This document shows, in pieces, positions 56,203 to 64,000 of a stretch of 64,000 nucleotides of DNA; the first letter of the stretch is position 1, and every line of letters begins with the position of its first letter. The stretch is from contig CACNFA010000001.1 of NCBI GenBank assembly GCA_902619675.1, positions 62,001 through 126,000 on the forward strand, read 5' to 3'. Source of the DNA: an uncultured Pelagibacteraceae bacterium (GTDB lineage Bacteria; Pseudomonadota; Alphaproteobacteria; Pelagibacterales; Pelagibacteraceae). The notes beneath the pieces are model-generated. The model ran no database searches. It had not been told where the DNA came from and worked only from the letters and a program-made list of their open reading frames with translations. The position numbers and the translations under genes are program-made.

Positions 56203-58851
56203 CTCAGCTTGAGCAGCAGCCAATCTTGCAACTGGAACTCTAAATGGAGAGCAGGAAACATAGTTTAGTCCTGTTCTAGAACAAAACTCAATACTCTTTG
56301 GATCGCCACCGTGTTCACCACAAATTCCTAACTTTATATTTTTATTTGTTTTTCTCCCTCTTGAAGAAGCAATTTCTACTAGCTCTCCTACTCCATTTTG
56401 ATCAATACTTACGAATGGATCTACATCAAAAATTTTATTGTCAATATAGTCATTTAAAAATTTTCCTGAGTCATCCCTGCTTATTCCAAAAGTCGTTTGT
56501 GTTAAATCATTTGTTCCAAAACTAAAGAAATCAGCATGTTTTGAAATAGATTTAGCTTGTAAAGCAGCACGTGGTAATTCAATCATAGTGCCTACCATAT
56601 ACTCAAGTTTTAATTTATTTTCTTTTTCTATTTCTTTAGCTATTTTATTAACTAAAGTTCTTAAAATTTTTAATTCAGATTCAGTTGATACTAAAGGTAT
56701 CATTATTTCTATAAAAGCTGCTTTAACTTTTTGCTTTTTTAATTCGACTATAGCCTCAAATATTGCTCTACATTGCATCTCGTAAATATCTGGGAAAGAA
56801 ATACCAAGCCTACATCCTCTATGCCCAAGCATAGGATTTTCCTCATGCAGTTCTGCTATTCTATCTTTAACCTCTTTCGCTGATAAATTTAAAGATCTTG
56901 CTACCTCTTCTATGTCTTTGTCGGCTTTTGGTAAAAACTCATGAAGTGGTGGATCTAATAACCTTACTGTAACTGGTAATCCTGACATAATTTTAAATAT
57001 TTTTTTAAAGTCTTCTTTTTGATGAGGTAGAAGCTTATCTAGCGCGCTATTTCTATCCTCTTTTGATTTAGACAAAATCATTTGTCTGACAGAAAGAATT
57101 CTCTCTTCATCAAAGAACATGTGCTCAGTTCTGCATAAGCCTATTCCTTCAGCGCCAAACTCTCTTGCTGTTTTGCTATCCGCTTCTGTTTCTGCGTTTG
57201 TTCTTACTTTTAATTTCCTAAATTCATCAGCCCATTTCATTATTGTAGAGAAATAACCAGAAATTTCTGGTTGAACAGTGGGGACTAACCCTTTCATAAC
57301 TTTTCCACTTCCTCCGTCTATAGTAATAATATCTCCCTCTTTAATAATCACTTCTCCAGCTTTGAATTGTTTTAACTCATAATCGATTGTTATTTCACTT
57401 GAGCCTGAGACACACGGTCTACCCATTCCTCTTGCTACTACTGCAGCATGACTAGTCATTCCTCCTCTTGCAGTTAGAATACCTTTAGCTGCATGCATAC
57501 CGTGTATATCTTCTGGTGAAGTTTCTAGTCTCACTAATATTGTATCTTGCATCATCCCGTTTAATTTCTCTGCTTCATCAGCAGTAAAAACAACTTTACC
57601 ACTTGCAGCTCCTGGTGAAGCAGGTAATCCCGAAGCGATTACCTCTCTTTCAACTTTTTCGTCTAAAGTAGGATGTAATAAAGTATCTAAGGTATTTGGA
57701 TCAATTCTTTTGATTGCTTCTTTTTTTGAAATTAATTTCTCTTTTACCATATCAACTGCAATTTTAATTGCAGCTTTAGCAGTTCTTTTTCCAGATCTTG
57801 TTTGAAGCATCCAAAGTTTATTATTTTCAACTGTAAATTCGATGTCTTGCATATCTTTATAGTGCCTTTCTAACTTAAGAAATACTTTTGTAAGTTCTTT
57901 GTAAACATTAGGCATAGCCTCTTCCATTGAAGGGGCTTTAGATCCTGAGTCTTGTTTTGCTTTTTTTGTGATGTATTGAGGAGTTCTAGTACCTGCTACA
58001 ACATCTTCACCTTGTGCATTAATAAGGAATTCTCCGAAGAAAGAATTTTCTCCTGTCGAAGGATTTCTTGTAAAGGCAACACCTGTTGAACAATCATCTC
58101 CCATATTACCAAAAACCATAGCTTGAACATTTACAGCTGTTCCCCAATGATCTGGAATTCGATTTAATTTTCTATAAGTTTTTGCTCTTTGGCTATCCCA
58201 AGATAAAAATACTGCATTTATTGCTCCTAATAATTGTTCTTTAACGTCCTGAGGAAAATTAATTTTTTTTTCTTTTTTTACTAACTCTTTAAAATTAATA
58301 ATTAGACCATCCCAATCACTCTCGTCTAGATCTGTGTCTAGTAAAACTCCTTTGGTTAACTTATAATTGTCAATAAGTTCTTCGAACAAATGCCCTTCCA
58401 CACCTAAAACCACGTTGCTATACATTTGTATAAATCTTCTGTAGCTGTCTTTGGCAAATCTTCCATTAGATGTTTTCTTTTTTAAAGACTCTACTGTTTT
58501 ATCATTTAGGCCGAGGTTTAAAATTGTGTCCATCATTCCAGGCATTGAAATTCTAGCTCCTGATCTAACTGAGACCAGTAATGGATCCTTAAGATCACCA
58601 AATTTCTTTTTAGTTTTCTTTTCAATTCTTTGAAGCTCTAATTCTATTTTTTTAATTACTTTTTTTGGTAGTTTTTTTTTATTTTTGTAAAAAAGATCAC
58701 AGACATTTGTAGTGATGGTAAATCCAGGTGGAACGGGCAAACCTAATCTTCCCATCTCTCCGAGGTTTGCTCCTTTTCCGCCTAAAATACTTTTTTTATT
58801 TTTTAAATATTTGGCGGATTTGTCGTCAAAACTAAATACAACTTTTACCAT
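56191..58851 (-). CDS. ppdK: Pyruvate, phosphate dikinase
   Basis: An 886-residue enzyme that reversibly interconverts pyruvate, ATP and phosphate with PEP, AMP and pyrophosphate. The N-terminal ATP-grasp domain has GGKGANLGEM and VSVRSGARISMPGMMDTIL. The phosphohistidine domain has TARGGMTSHAAVVARGMG, and the C-terminal barrel has GLCRTEHMFF, SFGTNDLTQTTFG and GICGEHGGDP. All three domains are present and full length. It shares one base with glyS upstream. It could supply PEP for gluconeogenesis or use PPi in glycolysis. Confidence 0.96.
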   Translation of the reverse strand: MVKVVFSFDDKSAKYLKNKKSILGGKGANLGEMGRLGLPVPPGFTITTNVCDLFYKNKKKLPKKVIKKIELELQRIEKKTKKKFGDLKDPLLVSVRSGARISMPGMMDTILNLGLNDKTVESLKKKTSNGRFAKDSYRRFIQMYSNVVLGVEGHLFEELIDNYKLTKGVLLDTDLDESDWDGLIINFKELVKKEKKINFPQDVKEQLLGAINAVFLSWDSQRAKTYRKLNRIPDHWGTAVNVQAMVFGNMGDDCSTGVAFTRNPSTGENSFFGEFLINAQGEDVVAGTRTPQYITKKAKQDSGSKAPSMEEAMPNVYKELTKVFLKLERHYKDMQDIEFTVENNKLWMLQTRSGKRTAKAAIKIAVDMVKEKLISKKEAIKRIDPNTLDTLLHPTLDEKVEREVIASGLPASPGAASGKVVFTADEAEKLNGMMQDTILVRLETSPEDIHGMHAAKGILTARGGMTSHAAVVARGMGRPCVSGSSEITIDYELKQFKAGEVIIKEGDIITIDGGSGKVMKGLVPTVQPEISGYFSTIMKWADEFRKLKVRTNAETEADSKTAREFGAEGIGLCRTEHMFFDEERILSVRQMILSKSKEDRNSALDKLLPHQKEDFKKIFKIMSGLPVTVRLLDPPLHEFLPKADKDIEEVARSLNLSAKEVKDRIAELHEENPMLGHRGCRLGISFPDIYEMQCRAIFEAIVELKKQKVKAAFIEIMIPLVSTESELKILRTLVNKIAKEIEKENKLKLEYMVGTMIELPRAALQAKSISKHADFFSFGTNDLTQTTFGISRDDSGKFLNDYIDNKIFDVDPFVSIDQNGVGELVEIASSRGRKTNKNIKLGICGEHGGDPKSIEFCSRTGLNYVSCSPFRVPVARLAAAQAELSK

Positions 58852-60905
58852 TAAAGACCTTCTAATTTTGAAAAATCAATAAAATTATCAAAAGTATTAC
58901 AAAACATTTTTAACAACTCTAGTCGATTATTTTTAATATCTTGATTTTCATCATTTACAACCACATTGTCAAAAAAATTATCTGTAGATTCTTTGGTGTC
59001 AGAAAGCTTAATCAACAAGCTTTCGTAGTCTTTATTATCATCTTTAACTGTAAAAGCTTTCCGAATCTCATTTATTTTTTCATGAAGTATTTTTTCTTCA
59101 TCTCTCCTAAATAAAACAGCATCGGGTCTACCAATGATTCTCTTTCCAGTTTTATCTAAGATGTTTGAAGCTCTTTTGTACGAGCTAATTGCATTTATAC
59201 CAATATCTTTATTCTTGTATTTATTCATTAAAATTGTTTTTGCATAAAGGGCCAAGAAATTATCTCCTGCATGAGAGCTAATTGATGCTTCAATAATATC
59301 AGTTTTAATATTTTTTAATTTTAAAACATTTCTCATTCTTTCTTTTATAAATTCTAGAACTTGTTGTTCTACTTTCTCATTTTTAATTTCAACACCTTGT
59401 TCCTCATAAAGCCTTATAGCGTAACTAATCAAATCTCTTAATTTAAATGATAATTTATTTTCAATAATTATTCTTAGCAATCCTATTGCAGCTCGTCTTA
59501 AAGCAAAAGGATCTTTTGAACTCGTTGGTTTTTCATCAATAGCAAAAAAACCAACTAAAGTATCTAATTTATCTACGATTGAGATAGAGTAGCTAAAAGG
59601 TTTTTTTGGTAATGCTGAAGTAAGTCCTGCTGGTAAATAATGGTCACTTATTGAATTGGCTATATCTTCCTCAAAACCCTGTGTTAATGCAAAATATTTT
59701 CCCATAATGCCTTGAAGCTCTGGATATTCTCCTACTAGATCCGAACATAAATCAGATTTAGAAATTGAGGCAGCAACTTGAATTTTTTCTTTATTAATAT
59801 TTAGGTCGTCAGACAATAAAGCTGCCAATTGTCTTAATCTTTGAGTTTTGTCATAAATAGTCCCAAGTTTTTCATAAAATGTTATCGATTTGAGATTAGC
59901 TATTTGTTTGATCAAATTTTTTGATACATCTTTGTTCCAGAAAAATTTAGCATCTGCTAGTCTTGCCTCAACAACCCTTTTATTTCCTTGTGTAATTAAT
60001 TTTTTTTCATCTTTTTTATTTGCAACTACAAAAAAATAATTAGTTAATCGGTTTCTGCTATCAAAAATTGGAAAATATCTTTGATGTTTCTCTAAAGTAG
60101 AGATTATAATTTCTTTGGGTATTTCTAAATATTCTTTATTAAAAGCGATATGAAGTAAATTTGGATCTTCTACAATATTAACAACTTCTTCTAAAAGTTT
60201 AGGATTTAAGATCTCTTTATACTGCTTAGATTTAGTAAATGATTTGATTTTTTTTAGAATAATCTCCTCCCTTTCATTGTGATCAATAATTATTTTATTA
60301 GTTTTCAAAAAACTCAAGTAATCTTTAAAATCCGTTATTTTTTTCATTTTAGTAACTAGATCTTGTTCAATAATTACTTCTTCTTTTGCATCGAGGTGTT
60401 CATATTTAAATGGTAATTTTTTATTATTATACTTTGCAAAGATTGATCTAAGAGGTCTTCCCCACATCAAATTATGATTTGACCATTTCATCGATTTTTT
60501 CCAGTTAATTGACGCTATCGCCTTTGGAATGATTTTAATTAACAAATCCTCAACTAAGATTGATTGGGATTGTGTTTTAATATAATAAAATTTTCCGTTA
60601 TTAGTATCTTTTTCAATTAAATCTTTATCAGAAACATTTTTTGCTCTTAGAAACCCTTCAATTACTTTTTCAGGAGAGCCCACTTTAGGACCTTTGATTT
60701 CTTTAGCGTCTAACTCAACTTTTTCTACAAGATCTTTTATAAATAGTGTTAATCTAGTTGGAGAAGAAAAAATTCTTAATTCCTTATATTTTATGTTGTC
60801 CTTTGAGAGAGAGTTTTCAACATATTGTTTTATTTGAGATCTTGCTGCTATTTGTAATTGTGGTGGAATTTCCTCACTATATAATTCCAATAAAAATTCT
60901 GCCAT
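58851..60905 (-). CDS. glyS: Glycyl-tRNA synthetase beta subunit
   Basis: A 684-residue beta subunit of the alpha2-beta2 glycyl-tRNA synthetase. It begins MAEFLLELYSEEIPPQLQ and has PTRLTLFI, an HD-like domain region with SDLCSDLVGEYPELQGIMG and the conserved ALRRAAIGLLRII. The C-terminal part is the anticodon-binding region. It starts three bases after glyQ and shares one base with ppdK downstream, so the three genes form a single unit. Confidence 0.95.
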   Translation of the reverse strand: MAEFLLELYSEEIPPQLQIAARSQIKQYVENSLSKDNIKYKELRIFSSPTRLTLFIKDLVEKVELDAKEIKGPKVGSPEKVIEGFLRAKNVSDKDLIEKDTNNGKFYYIKTQSQSILVEDLLIKIIPKAIASINWKKSMKWSNHNLMWGRPLRSIFAKYNNKKLPFKYEHLDAKEEVIIEQDLVTKMKKITDFKDYLSFLKTNKIIIDHNEREEIILKKIKSFTKSKQYKEILNPKLLEEVVNIVEDPNLLHIAFNKEYLEIPKEIIISTLEKHQRYFPIFDSRNRLTNYFFVVANKKDEKKLITQGNKRVVEARLADAKFFWNKDVSKNLIKQIANLKSITFYEKLGTIYDKTQRLRQLAALLSDDLNINKEKIQVAASISKSDLCSDLVGEYPELQGIMGKYFALTQGFEEDIANSISDHYLPAGLTSALPKKPFSYSISIVDKLDTLVGFFAIDEKPTSSKDPFALRRAAIGLLRIIIENKLSFKLRDLISYAIRLYEEQGVEIKNEKVEQQVLEFIKERMRNVLKLKNIKTDIIEASISSHAGDNFLALYAKTILMNKYKNKDIGINAISSYKRASNILDKTGKRIIGRPDAVLFRRDEEKILHEKINEIRKAFTVKDDNKDYESLLIKLSDTKESTDNFFDNVVVNDENQDIKNNRLELLKMFCNTFDNFIDFSKLEGL

Positions 60906-60908
60906 AAT

Positions 60909-61793
60909 TTAACTTTGTGAGCTTAACCACAACGCTCCACAACCTTTTGCGAGTTCTCTAATTCTAGTTATGTAACCGGTTCTCTCCGCAACACCGATGA
61001 CTCCACGGGCATCTAATAAATTAAAAATGTGACTTGCTTTTAAGCATTGATCATAAGCTGGTAATGATAGTTTTTTTTCAAGTAATGATTTGCACTCATT
61101 TTCTGAATTTTCAAAATTTTTTAAAAGAGTTTGTGTATTTGCAAATTCAAAATTATAAGCTGAAAATTCTTTTTCAGCTTGAAAAAAAACTTCTTTATAT
61201 TTGACACCCTCACTATTCCAATCAAGATCAAATACATTGTTTTTGCCTTGAACAAACATGCACAGTCTTTCGAGCCCATAAGTTATTTCAACCGGAACTG
61301 GCTTACATTCAAGTCCAGTCATTTGTTGAAAATAAGTGAACTGAGTAATTTCCATACCGTCACACCAAACTTCCCATCCTAATCCAGCCGCGCCAAGCGT
61401 TGGGCTTTCCCAATCGTCTTCAACAAACCTAATATCGTGATTTTTTACATCAATACCGATTGCAGCTAAACTTTTTAAATATGTTTGCTTAATATTTTTG
61501 GGTGATGGTTTTATAATTACTTGATATTGATAATAATGTTGTAATCTATTTGGATTTTCACCGTATCTTCCGTCTGTAGGCCTTCTTGATGGTTGTACGT
61601 AAGCGGCTTTCCAAGATTGGGGCCCCAAAGATCTTAATGTAGTAGCAGGGTGAAAGGTTCCTGCGCCGACCTCTAAATCATAAGGTTGTAAAATTATACA
61701 TCCGTTTTTGCCCCAAAATTTTTGGAGATTCATTATGATGTCTTGGAATGAAAGAGTAGTAATTTTTTTTTTGACTTTTTTTTTAGCTGGCAT
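60909..61793 (-). CDS. glyQ: Glycyl-tRNA synthetase alpha subunit
   Basis: A 294-residue catalytic subunit. Highly conserved blocks include [25 protein letters not shown], shown by [13 protein letters not shown], then [38 protein letters not shown] and [15 protein letters not shown]. It heads glyQ-glyS-ppdK and begins one base after the S49 peptidase stop. A lysine-rich N-terminal extension ([12 protein letters not shown]) is about ten residues longer than usual. Confidence 0.96.
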   Translation of the reverse strand: MPAKKKVKKKITTLSFQDIIMNLQKFWGKNGCIILQPYDLEVGAGTFHPATTLRSLGPQSWKAAYVQPSRRPTDGRYGENPNRLQHYYQYQVIIKPSPKNIKQTYLKSLAAIGIDVKNHDIRFVEDDWESPTLGAAGLGWEVWCDGMEITQFTYFQQMTGLECKPVPVEITYGLERLCMFVQGKNNVFDLDWNSEGVKYKEVFFQAEKEFSAYNFEFANTQTLLKNFENSENECKSLLEKKLSLPAYDQCLKASHIFNLLDARGVIGVAERTGYITRIRELAKGCGALWLSSQS

Positions 61794-62606
61794 TTATAAA
61801 CCAAATTTTTGCCACATAGATTTTTCCTCGATTACACTTGCAAGTTTTTCAACGGGGTCTTGAAAAGATGAGGATAGTTTTCTTGCAATAAATCCTTTTG
61901 GTTTTTCAAAGGTTTTAATAATTAATTTATCTCCAAATTTTTCTTTTAAAACTTGATCGGCATTACCAATGCCATCAACCAGTCCTAATTTGAGTGATGC
62001 TTTACCAGTCCAAAATTCTCCTGTAAAGATATTATTTTTTTCAGGATCTTTAAGCTTTGTTCCTCTACTCTTTTGAACAATCTTAATAAAATCTTCGTGT
62101 AATTCTAATTGAATAGTTTTTAATCGTTTTATGTCATCTTCTTTCTCCTCTTTAAACGGATCCAGTGTACTTTTATTTTTCCCAGCGGTATAAACTCTTC
62201 TTTCTACTCCAATTTTTTGAATTAAATCTTTGAAGCCGAATGAAGCTGAAATTACCCCAATTGAACCAATAATCGAGCTTGAATTTGCATAAATTTCATC
62301 TCCAGCACAAGCAATGAAATATCCACCGGATGCCGCTACATCCTCAGCAAATATAATAACTTTTACTTTATTTTTTTCAGCTAATTGTCTTATATAACTA
62401 TAAATCAAATGTGATTGAACAGGTGATCCACCAGGGGAATTAATTGATATTGCTACGTGAGTAATTTTTTTAACTGAAAAAGCTTTTTTTAATATATCTC
62501 TTTGATTAGCCAATTCCATGCCTTGTTTAAATTTACCAGCTGAACCGATTACTCCAGTAAGTCTAACGTGTGGAACTACCTTCTTTTTTTTAAAAAACGA
62601 AAACAT
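61794..62606 (-). CDS. Signal peptide peptidase-like S49 serine protease
   Basis: A 270-residue protease related to SppA/SohB. It shows INSPGGSPVQSHLIYSYIR, the nucleophile in DVAASGGYFIACAGDEIYA, SIIGSIGVIS, and the catalytic Lys in YTAGKNKSTLDPF. No clear transmembrane segment is visible at the N-terminus, so it may be soluble or peripheral, unlike SppA. It could digest signal peptides left in the membrane. It starts a unit with glyQ-glyS-ppdK, which follow within a few bases. Confidence 0.87.
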   Translation of the reverse strand: MFSFFKKKKVVPHVRLTGVIGSAGKFKQGMELANQRDILKKAFSVKKITHVAISINSPGGSPVQSHLIYSYIRQLAEKNKVKVIIFAEDVAASGGYFIACAGDEIYANSSSIIGSIGVISASFGFKDLIQKIGVERRVYTAGKNKSTLDPFKEEKEDDIKRLKTIQLELHEDFIKIVQKSRGTKLKDPEKNNIFTGEFWTGKASLKLGLVDGIGNADQVLKEKFGDKLIIKTFEKPKGFIARKLSSSFQDPVEKLASVIEEKSMWQKFGL

Positions 62607-62749
62607 ATTTTTACGATGGTTATTATTCTTATAACAGTAAAAATTTAAATTTTAATTAATAAATGCGCTACTTATAGTTGAATTATAGGTGCGTCACCAC
62701 GTTACCATTTAAAAATTTATTCTTTTTAAAAAACATATAAGTATTGCTT

Positions 62750-63763
62750 ATGGGATTAGTTGTACCTCTAAAAAAATCAGCAAATTCCGCTTACTTAGAA
62801 CTGAAAAACCTTTTAAGCGGTAAGCTTCAAAATGTGGAAACTCTCATTCAACAGAAGTTAAAGAGTGATGTCAGTCTTATTGAAAAAATGAGCAATCACC
62901 ATTTAAGATCAGGTGGAAAAAGATTAAGGGCTTTATTAACGTTAGGGTCTGGAAAGCTTACTGGTTATAAAGGAGAAAAAAGGGACATTAATTTAGCAGC
63001 TTGCGTCGAACTTATACACTCAGCAACTTTATTGCATGACGATGTGATAGATGAAAGCGCATTAAGAAGAGGTGTAAAAACAACAAATTCTATTTGGGGT
63101 AATCAATCATCAATTTTAGTTGGAGATTACTTGTTAAGTAGATGTTTTGAGATGATGGTTGAAGATGGTGATTTAGAAATTTTAAAATTATTATCATCTA
63201 CGTCTTCAAAGATTGCTCAAGGTGAAGTATTACAACTCCAACACAAAGGAGAAGCTGACTTACTTGAAGAAACATACATAGATATTATTAATTTAAAAAC
63301 TGCATCTCTTTTCTCCGCTGCAACTAAAACTGGGGCTTGCTTGTCCAAAAGAAATGAAAAAGAAAAAAAAGCGTTAGAGTCTTATGGTAGAAATCTTGGT
63401 TTAGCATTTCAAATTGCTGATGATGCTCTTGATTATTATGCAAAAGAAAAATTATTTGGTAAAGAAATTGGTAAAGATTTTTTTGAAGGGAAAGTAACTC
63501 TTCCTCTTATAATAATTTTTCAAAAAGGGAATAATGAAGAAAAAGTTTTTTTGAAAGAAATTATGAAAAAAGAAAATAGAACAGAAGAGGATTTTAGCGA
63601 AATACTTGCATTAATTTATAAATATAAGGCTGTTGAAGCAACTTTTAAAAAAGCAGAATATTTTGTTAATGTTTCTTTTGATGCTCTGGCTATTTTTCCA
63701 GACACAGAAGATAAAAAAATTTTACAGAATTTGACTAGTTTCAGTCTTAATAGATCTTTTTAA
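62750..63763 (+). CDS. ispB: Polyprenyl diphosphate synthase (octaprenyl type)
   Basis: A trans-polyprenyl synthase that builds the quinone side chain. The first Asp-rich motif LLHDDVIDES is near residue 94, preceded by SGGKRLRALLTLG; the second is QIADDALDYY. The pattern and size (337 residues) fit IspB-like enzymes making the ubiquinone tail. I chose the ATG at 62750; a TTG two codons earlier is less likely. It overlaps pdxH in a shared TTAA. Confidence 0.92.
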   Translation: MGLVVPLKKSANSAYLELKNLLSGKLQNVETLIQQKLKSDVSLIEKMSNHHLRSGGKRLRALLTLGSGKLTGYKGEKRDINLAACVELIHSATLLHDDVIDESALRRGVKTTNSIWGNQSSILVGDYLLSRCFEMMVEDGDLEILKLLSSTSSKIAQGEVLQLQHKGEADLLEETYIDIINLKTASLFSAATKTGACLSKRNEKEKKALESYGRNLGLAFQIADDALDYYAKEKLFGKEIGKDFFEGKVTLPLIIIFQKGNNEEKVFLKEIMKKENRTEEDFSEILALIYKYKAVEATFKKAEYFVNVSFDALAIFPDTEDKKILQNLTSFSLNRSF

Positions 63764-64000
63764 GGGTAAAGAAGTTCTTTTTCCCATTTGTCATTATTTT
63801 TTCTATAATTTAATCTTTCGTGAATTCTGCCTTCACCGTCCAACCAAAATTCAATTTCATCTGGCAATAATCTCCAGCCAGACCAGTGGGGAGGCCTTGG
63901 AACTTTTTTGTCGTCAGGATATTTTTTTTCATACTCTTTAATATTTTTTAAAAATGTTTCTCTTTTATCTAATATTTTTGATTGTGAAGAAGCCCATGCT
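63760..64000 (-). CDS. pdxH: Pyridoxamine 5'-phosphate oxidase, C-terminal part (5' truncated by window edge)
   Basis: The last 80 or so residues of a pdxH-type flavoprotein that oxidises pyridoxamine or pyridoxine phosphate to pyridoxal phosphate. Visible marks are AWASSQSK, VPRPPHWSGWRLLPDEIEFW (the signature P-x-x-W-x-G-(W/Y)-x-(L/V)-x-P), and RIHERLNYRK before the stop at 63760-63762. The start lies beyond the window edge. Confidence 0.9.
   Translation of the reverse strand, partial: AWASSQSKILDKRETFLKNIKEYEKKYPDDKKVPRPPHWSGWRLLPDEIEFWLDGEGRIHERLNYRKNNDKWEKELLYP

Overview
The window looks like a piece of a streamlined SAR11 / Candidatus Pelagibacter-type alphaproteobacterial genome. The base composition is very AT-rich, no gap between genes exceeds 300 bases, and almost every convergent gene pair overlaps at its 3' ends. 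Several genes are alphaproteobacterial in character: an NDUFA12-family complex I accessory protein, a DUF2155 protein, the alphaproteobacterial NrdJ C-terminal domain, a zinc-less DksA, and the lptF-lptG-lptD-surA-pdxA-rsmA string. A proteorhodopsin next to a ferredoxin and a ferredoxin reductase gene also fits SAR11. No phage, plasmid, IS element, CRISPR array or rRNA was seen. The assignment rests on gene content read by eye, not on a database search.

Layout, left half. The window opens inside accC (biotin carboxylase) and continues with DUF2155 and NDUFA12 genes, a stand-alone NrdJ-type TSCPD protein, aspS, hda and a DUF2066 gene broken by an A9 tract (1-5.7 kb). Next come purM-purN, ndk and pepA (5.7-9.2 kb) and the tightly coupled outer-membrane biogenesis operon lptF-lptG-lptD-surA-pdxA-rsmA (9.3-16.6 kb). 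The fatty acid genes fabD-fabG-acpP with gmk run the other way (16.5-19.1 kb). The ribosomal/replication block rpsF-rpsR-rplI-dnaB is followed by an RND/MMPL exporter, cvpA and purF (19.2-26.3 kb). A long minus-strand series holds BamB-like and YfgM-like proteins, panB, guaA, a TPR protein and a CBS-less guaB, then rlmE, pssA and psd (26.3-34.1 kb).

Layout, right half. icd converges on alaS; a DUF779 gene and an aldehyde dehydrogenase follow, then recA with a candidate LexA site, a TolC-family channel, a GLYK-type glycerate kinase, a GFA protein and two membrane glycosyltransferases (34.1-46.3 kb). dksA converges on a GST-FNR-ferredoxin-small ORF-proteorhodopsin cluster (46.4-49.8 kb). prpE, pyrC, ygfZ, a 39-residue ORF with tRNA-Leu, nadA-nadC, ppdK, glyQ-glyS, an S49 peptidase, a polyprenyl diphosphate synthase and the end of pdxH close the window (49.9-64 kb).

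How the genes fit together. Most are housekeeping: purine synthesis and GMP formation (purM, purN, purF, guaA, guaB, gmk), phosphatidylethanolamine synthesis (pssA, psd), NAD (nadA, nadC), B6 (pdxA, pdxH), LPS export and outer-membrane assembly, translation and DNA replication/repair. The most distinctive locus is the proteorhodopsin cluster. It encodes a pump with glutamine at the blue-tuning position, a 2Fe-2S ferredoxin, an NADP-linked reductase and a previously unlisted 44-residue membrane ORF (48789-48923). Light-driven proton pumping beside ferredoxin/NADPH electron transfer suggests a redox link, but that link is inference.
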